This document shows, in pieces, positions 61,053 through 64,000 of a stretch of 64,000 nt of DNA. The DNA is from Bacteroides eggerthii (GTDB taxonomy: Bacteria > Bacteroidota > Bacteroidia > Bacteroidales > Bacteroidaceae). Under the pieces are notes generated by a model. It saw only the letters and a program-made list of their open reading frames with translations. It did no database searches and was not told the origin of the DNA. A program made the translations under genes and the position numbers. The stretch lies in contig NZ_CP102258.1 in NCBI RefSeq assembly GCF_025146565.1, positions 3,938,001 through 4,002,000 on the forward strand. Direction: 5' to 3'. The stretch's first letter is position 1, and the number at the start of each line of letters is the position of its first letter.

Positions 61053-61529
61053 TTTAGGGTTCATTTAGGGGTCATTTCCTTATAGCCCCTAAAACACCAC
61101 CCATTTCAGGGATATTCATCTGATTTATAGCATATTGACAACCTTCACAAACTGACAGTTCATAGGTCGTTTCCGCCATAAGGGATTACTGCGTTGTAAA
61201 GAAATATCCATTATTACCGATTGAAAGGAACATTTATCAGGCTGTTTAAAAAAGCATTTATCAGCACCGACTGAAAGTAACATCTATCAGCACTGACTGA
61301 AAGGAACATCTGTCAGCACCGACTGAAAGGAACATCTATCAGCACCGACTGAAAGGAACATCTGTCAGCACTGACTGAAAAAAGCATCTATCAGTCTGTT
61401 TGTAGGATATATGCCAAAGAAAGCCAGACAGGAGCATAGTAAAAAAACAAGTCATCTCATGTATTTTTAGGCCTATTTTCAGGGGGGAATGGGGGTCATA
61501 AGGGAAATGAACCCTAAATGAACCCTAAG
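61053..61529. repeat. 477-bp module bounded by inverted repeats
   Basis: The left end contains TTAGGGTTCATTTAGGG, then GTCATTTCC and TTATAGCCCC (61054-61089). The right end (61491-61529) is its reverse complement with few changes (GGGAAATGAACCCTAAATGA at the core). No open frame lies between them; the 26-bp array does. No clear target-site duplication was found. It may be a MITE-like element or a long-range RNA/DNA structure. Confidence 0.55.
61269..61398. repeat. 26-bp tandem repeats
   Basis: GACTGAAAGGAACATCTATC plus AGCACC repeats with exact 26-bp period from 61269, 61295, 61321, 61347 and 61373, with 1-3 changes per copy and decayed copies further left (about 61218). Each unit includes TCAG-N6-CTGA, a 14-bp pseudo-palindrome. 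Confidence 0.85.
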
Positions 61530-61688
61530 CCTTTGAAAAAACAAAGTGATATTTCTACATAACCAATTAAAAATCAAGTTAATAAGTTCATATTCCCAAA
61601 TTTTCTTCCTCCGACTTATTCCTCAGAGCCTCCTATTATCCCCCCCTATTTTTCGAAGCGCCACATTAAGAAAAAACATGTCAAAACC

Positions 61689-63113
61689 CTATTTCAGTCC
61701 CATCTTTTCCGCCCGTTGCAGCATAAATGCGCGTGCAGCCTCGTAGTCATTGGGAATGACGCCGTCCAATATGGCATCCTTGATAGCGCTTTTCAATGCG
61801 CCCACTTGCCGGCAGGGCGGCAGATTGAATGTTTTCATAATCTCCTCACCGCTGACAGGAGGCTGGAAGTTACGGATGCGGTCGCGCTCCTCCAAGTCCT
61901 TCAGCTTCTGGCGCACCAGTTGGAAGTTGTTCAGGAAGCGTTGCTTACGCTCCATGTTCTTGGAAGTGATATCGGCCTCGCACAGGGTCATAAGGTCGTC
62001 TATGTCATCGCCCGCCTCAAACAAAAGGCGGCGTACAGCCGAGTCCGTCACCACATCATCGGCTATCACAATGGGACGCATGTGCAGGCTCACGAGCTTC
62101 TGTACATACTTCATTTTCTCATTCATCGGGAGCTTCATCCTGCGAAAAATCTCAGGAATCATCTTCTCACCAATGAAGTTGTGGTTGTGGAACGTCCACC
62201 CGGCACGAGGCTCCCAACGCTTGGTTGCCGGCTTGGCAATGTCGTGAAGCAGGGCTGCCCAACGAAGCCATAGGTTGTCGGTCTTCTTACTTATATTATC
62301 GAGCACTTCGAGCGTATGGTAGAAATTATCCTTATGCGCCCTGCCGTTACGGGTTTCAACGCCTTGCAAGGCAACCAGCTCCGGGAAGATGAGCTGCAAC
62401 AGTCCGGAACGGTCCAAGTCTATCAGCCCTTTGGACGGGACGGGAGACAGCAATATCTTGTTCAGCTCATCCGCAATGCGCTCCCTGGATATGATAGAGA
62501 TGCGCTCCTTGTTGCGGCACAAAGACTCGAAGGTGTCATCGTCGATATAGAAATTCAGTTGGGTGGCAAAGCGGATGCAACGCATCATACGCAAGGGGTC
62601 GTCACTGAAGGTAATGTCCGGATCGAGCGGCGTGCGGATGGTCTTTTCACGCATGTCCTCCATTCCTCCGAAAGGATCCACCAGCTCTCCATAACGCTGC
62701 CTGTTGAGGCAGACCGCCAAGGCATTGATAGTGAAGTCCCGGCGGTTCTGGTCGTCCTCCAACGAACCGTCTTCCACAACCGGCTTGCGCGAATCGTGCG
62801 TGTAGGACTCCTTGCGGGCGCCCACAAACTCCACTTCCGTACCATGATACTTCAGTTGCGCCGTACCGAAATTCTTGAAAACAGAAAGGTGTGCACCACG
62901 CCCCAAGCGTTTGGCAAGCGCCTCCGCCATTGCAATGCCGCTGCCCACCACTACCACATCAATATCTTTGGAAGGGCGTTGCAGGAAAATGTCGCGCACG
63001 TAGCCGCCTACCACGTAACATTCCAGTCCCAGTTCATCTGCCGTCTCGGAAATCCGTCCGAATATATTGTCACTGAAACGCTGTTTCAGCTCTTCTGTTG
63101 TCAATTCAATCAT
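61689..63113 (-). CDS. CCA-adding / poly(A) polymerase-type nucleotidyltransferase with HD domain
   Basis: 474 aa from MIELTTEELKQRF; the frame extends to a GTG at 63125, less likely. Class II nucleotidyltransferase head with GGYVRD (36-41) and KDIDVVVVG (Asp-50, Asp-52), RRDFTINAL, and a D-x-x-R type DDPLRMMRCIRFATQL. An HD domain follows (LLHDIAKP near 268, then HNHNFIGE). This arrangement is that of tRNA CCA-adding enzymes that also carry phosphohydrolase activity, completing or repairing tRNA 3' ends. The tRNA fragment at 2163 lacks an encoded CCA, so such an enzyme is needed. Confidence 0.9.
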   Translation of the reverse strand: MIELTTEELKQRFSDNIFGRISETADELGLECYVVGGYVRDIFLQRPSKDIDVVVVGSGIAMAEALAKRLGRGAHLSVFKNFGTAQLKYHGTEVEFVGARKESYTHDSRKPVVEDGSLEDDQNRRDFTINALAVCLNRQRYGELVDPFGGMEDMREKTIRTPLDPDITFSDDPLRMMRCIRFATQLNFYIDDDTFESLCRNKERISIISRERIADELNKILLSPVPSKGLIDLDRSGLLQLIFPELVALQGVETRNGRAHKDNFYHTLEVLDNISKKTDNLWLRWAALLHDIAKPATKRWEPRAGWTFHNHNFIGEKMIPEIFRRMKLPMNEKMKYVQKLVSLHMRPIVIADDVVTDSAVRRLLFEAGDDIDDLMTLCEADITSKNMERKQRFLNNFQLVRQKLKDLEERDRIRNFQPPVSGEEIMKTFNLPPCRQVGALKSAIKDAILDGVIPNDYEAARAFMLQRAEKMGLK

Positions 63114-63194
63114 ATATAATGGCACATTATCACATTAAAAGACTGCAAAGATACGGATATTATTTTTTATTTTTGTCCCCTGTTAATATCAAGA

Positions 63195-64000
63195 ATGAAA
63201 ATTATGAAGAAAGCAACCTTCCTTGCGTGCCTCTGTTGCACGCTCTTCTCTTGCAGCAATGTGGAGAAAAAAGCCGGTGAAAGGCTCCAGACCGCCCGCG
63301 CAGCTTTTGAACGCGGCGATTACAGCGAAGCGAAAATGCAGATTGACAGCATCAAGATACTCTACCCGAAAGCATTTGAAACCAGACGCGAGGGCATCGG
63401 ACTCATGCAGCAGGTGGAACTGAAAGAACAGGAAAAGACGCTTGCCTACCTCGACAGCATGTTGCAGGAAAAGCAGGAAGCCGTAGACGCCATTAAAGGC
63501 AACTATGCCTTCGAGAAAGACGCCGAGTACCAGAGGATAGGCAATTACCTGCATCCTTCGCAAGTGATAGAAAAGAACCTCCACCGTTCTTACCTGCGTT
63601 TTCAGGTGGACGAGAACGGCGTCATGAGCATGACCTCCATCTATTGCGGCCCGCACAACATCCACCATTTAGCAGTGAAGGTCACCGCCCCCGACGGCAG
63701 CTTTGCCGAAACTCCGGCGTCCAAAGACAGCTATGAGACCACCGACTTGGGAGAGAAAATAGAAAAAGCGGATTACAAGGTAGGAGAAGACGGCAACGTA
63801 ATCGCTTTCCTCAACCTGAACAAGGATAAAAACATCCGCGTCAACTATCTTGGCGAACGCTCCTACGCCACCACCATGACTCCCAACGACCGCAAAGCCG
63901 TAGCGGCAGTCTACGAACTGGCGCAACTGCTGTCCGCCATCACCGAGATTAAAAAGAACAAGGACGAAGCCAACCTGAAGATTGAATTCGTGAAACGGAA
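63195..64000 (+). CDS. Lipoprotein of unknown function (3' end outside window)
   Basis: 268 codons from the ATG at 63195 (a second ATG at 63204 is possible) to the window end. Signal peptide and lipobox LFSC (Cys near 20). The N-terminal part is helical and TPR-like (AGERLQTARAAFERGDYSEAKMQIDSIKILYPKA, in 34-residue register), then a coiled stretch, then a beta domain with YLRFQVDENGVMSMTSIYCG. I do not recognise a named family. Probably an envelope protein; it is divergent from the nucleotidyltransferase gene. Confidence 0.7.
   Translation, partial: MKIMKKATFLACLCCTLFSCSNVEKKAGERLQTARAAFERGDYSEAKMQIDSIKILYPKAFETRREGIGLMQQVELKEQEKTLAYLDSMLQEKQEAVDAIKGNYAFEKDAEYQRIGNYLHPSQVIEKNLHRSYLRFQVDENGVMSMTSIYCGPHNIHHLAVKVTAPDGSFAETPASKDSYETTDLGEKIEKADYKVGEDGNVIAFLNLNKDKNIRVNYLGERSYATTMTPNDRKAVAAVYELAQLLSAITEIKKNKDEANLKIEFVKR

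Larger units (their letters stand above)
60770..61688. other. Gene-free region of structured repeats
   Basis: 919 bases between the PiT gene and the nucleotidyltransferase gene. Short open frames here have no coding character. The content is an array of 22-bp units (60815-60982), then a 477-bp module with inverted-repeat ends (61053-61529) enclosing a 26-bp tandem array, then an AT-rich tail. Confidence 0.75.

Noticed and set aside
61218-61398. CRISPR array
   Set aside because: The 26-bp units follow each other without unique spacers and no cas genes are near; it is a tandem repeat.

Overview
The window looks like a chromosome segment of a Bacteroides species (Bacteroidota). Three things point there: promoters of the TTTG / TAnnTTTG type with few strong Shine-Dalgarno sites, many lipoproteins with an S/A/G-C lipobox, and family content typical of the genus (DUF4493 and PCMD lipoproteins, DUF4290, TIGR02757, YicC, meso-diaminopimelate dehydrogenase, GH20 hexosaminidase, two small hexameric-type glutamate dehydrogenases). 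The species cannot be told from the sequence alone.

Layout. 1-2188 is the right end of an integrated mobile element: a truncated toprim primase, an AT-rich membrane-protein gene of unknown function and, at 2163-2188, a copy of the 3' end of a tRNA gene followed by the old tRNA terminator. 2242-11459 holds small unrelated units: a membrane protein, a nuclease-like protein, two PepSY-like secreted proteins, an HxlR regulator divergent from a DJ-1/PfpI protein, a variant uracil-DNA glycosylase, TIGR02757, a second DJ-1-like protein, a lipoprotein, a DMT exporter and an Amidase_3. 11618-22040 is metabolic: MetY, beta-hexosaminidase, malic enzyme (coupled to a 57-aa membrane protein), glutamate dehydrogenase, an alpha/beta hydrolase and a His-rich CobW GTPase. 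22050-24371 is a bottom-strand cluster (yicC, gmk, a small membrane protein, nadD). 24463-31328 is a top-strand cluster (tsaB, DUF4290, murA, rimM, M23 peptidase, dxr, rseP). 31440-40282 has ddh, ruvA, a DUF3843-like gene, an Xaa-Pro peptidase, a second glutamate dehydrogenase and a large ATP-grasp protein that lacks the domains needed to be a PEP synthase.

40478-51149 is the most distinctive region. It is a tightly packed operon of eight exported proteins: five lipoproteins with DUF4493-like N-termini, three of the eight with C-terminal PCMD-type domains, and two related small barrel-like proteins. Each of the five DUF4493-like lipoproteins has a Thr-Arg pair at residues 46-60, just after a predicted first beta strand. 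This resembles the Arg processing site of Porphyromonas fimbrillins, so the operon may encode a surface fibre or adhesin.

51202-64000 contains two phosphoesterases, menA, rfbA/rfbB, then ppk and a PiT phosphate transporter. The PiT promoter carries three 11-bp-spaced TGTAACAT-like repeats placed like a Pho box. After these come a 900-bp gene-free stretch of structured repeats, a CCA-adding-type nucleotidyltransferase and a truncated lipoprotein gene. Arrays of 22-bp units (a 14-bp pseudo-palindrome plus an 8-bp linker) sit at 12935, 31349 and 60815, and a 26-bp relative lies inside a 477-bp module bounded by inverted repeats (61053-61529).
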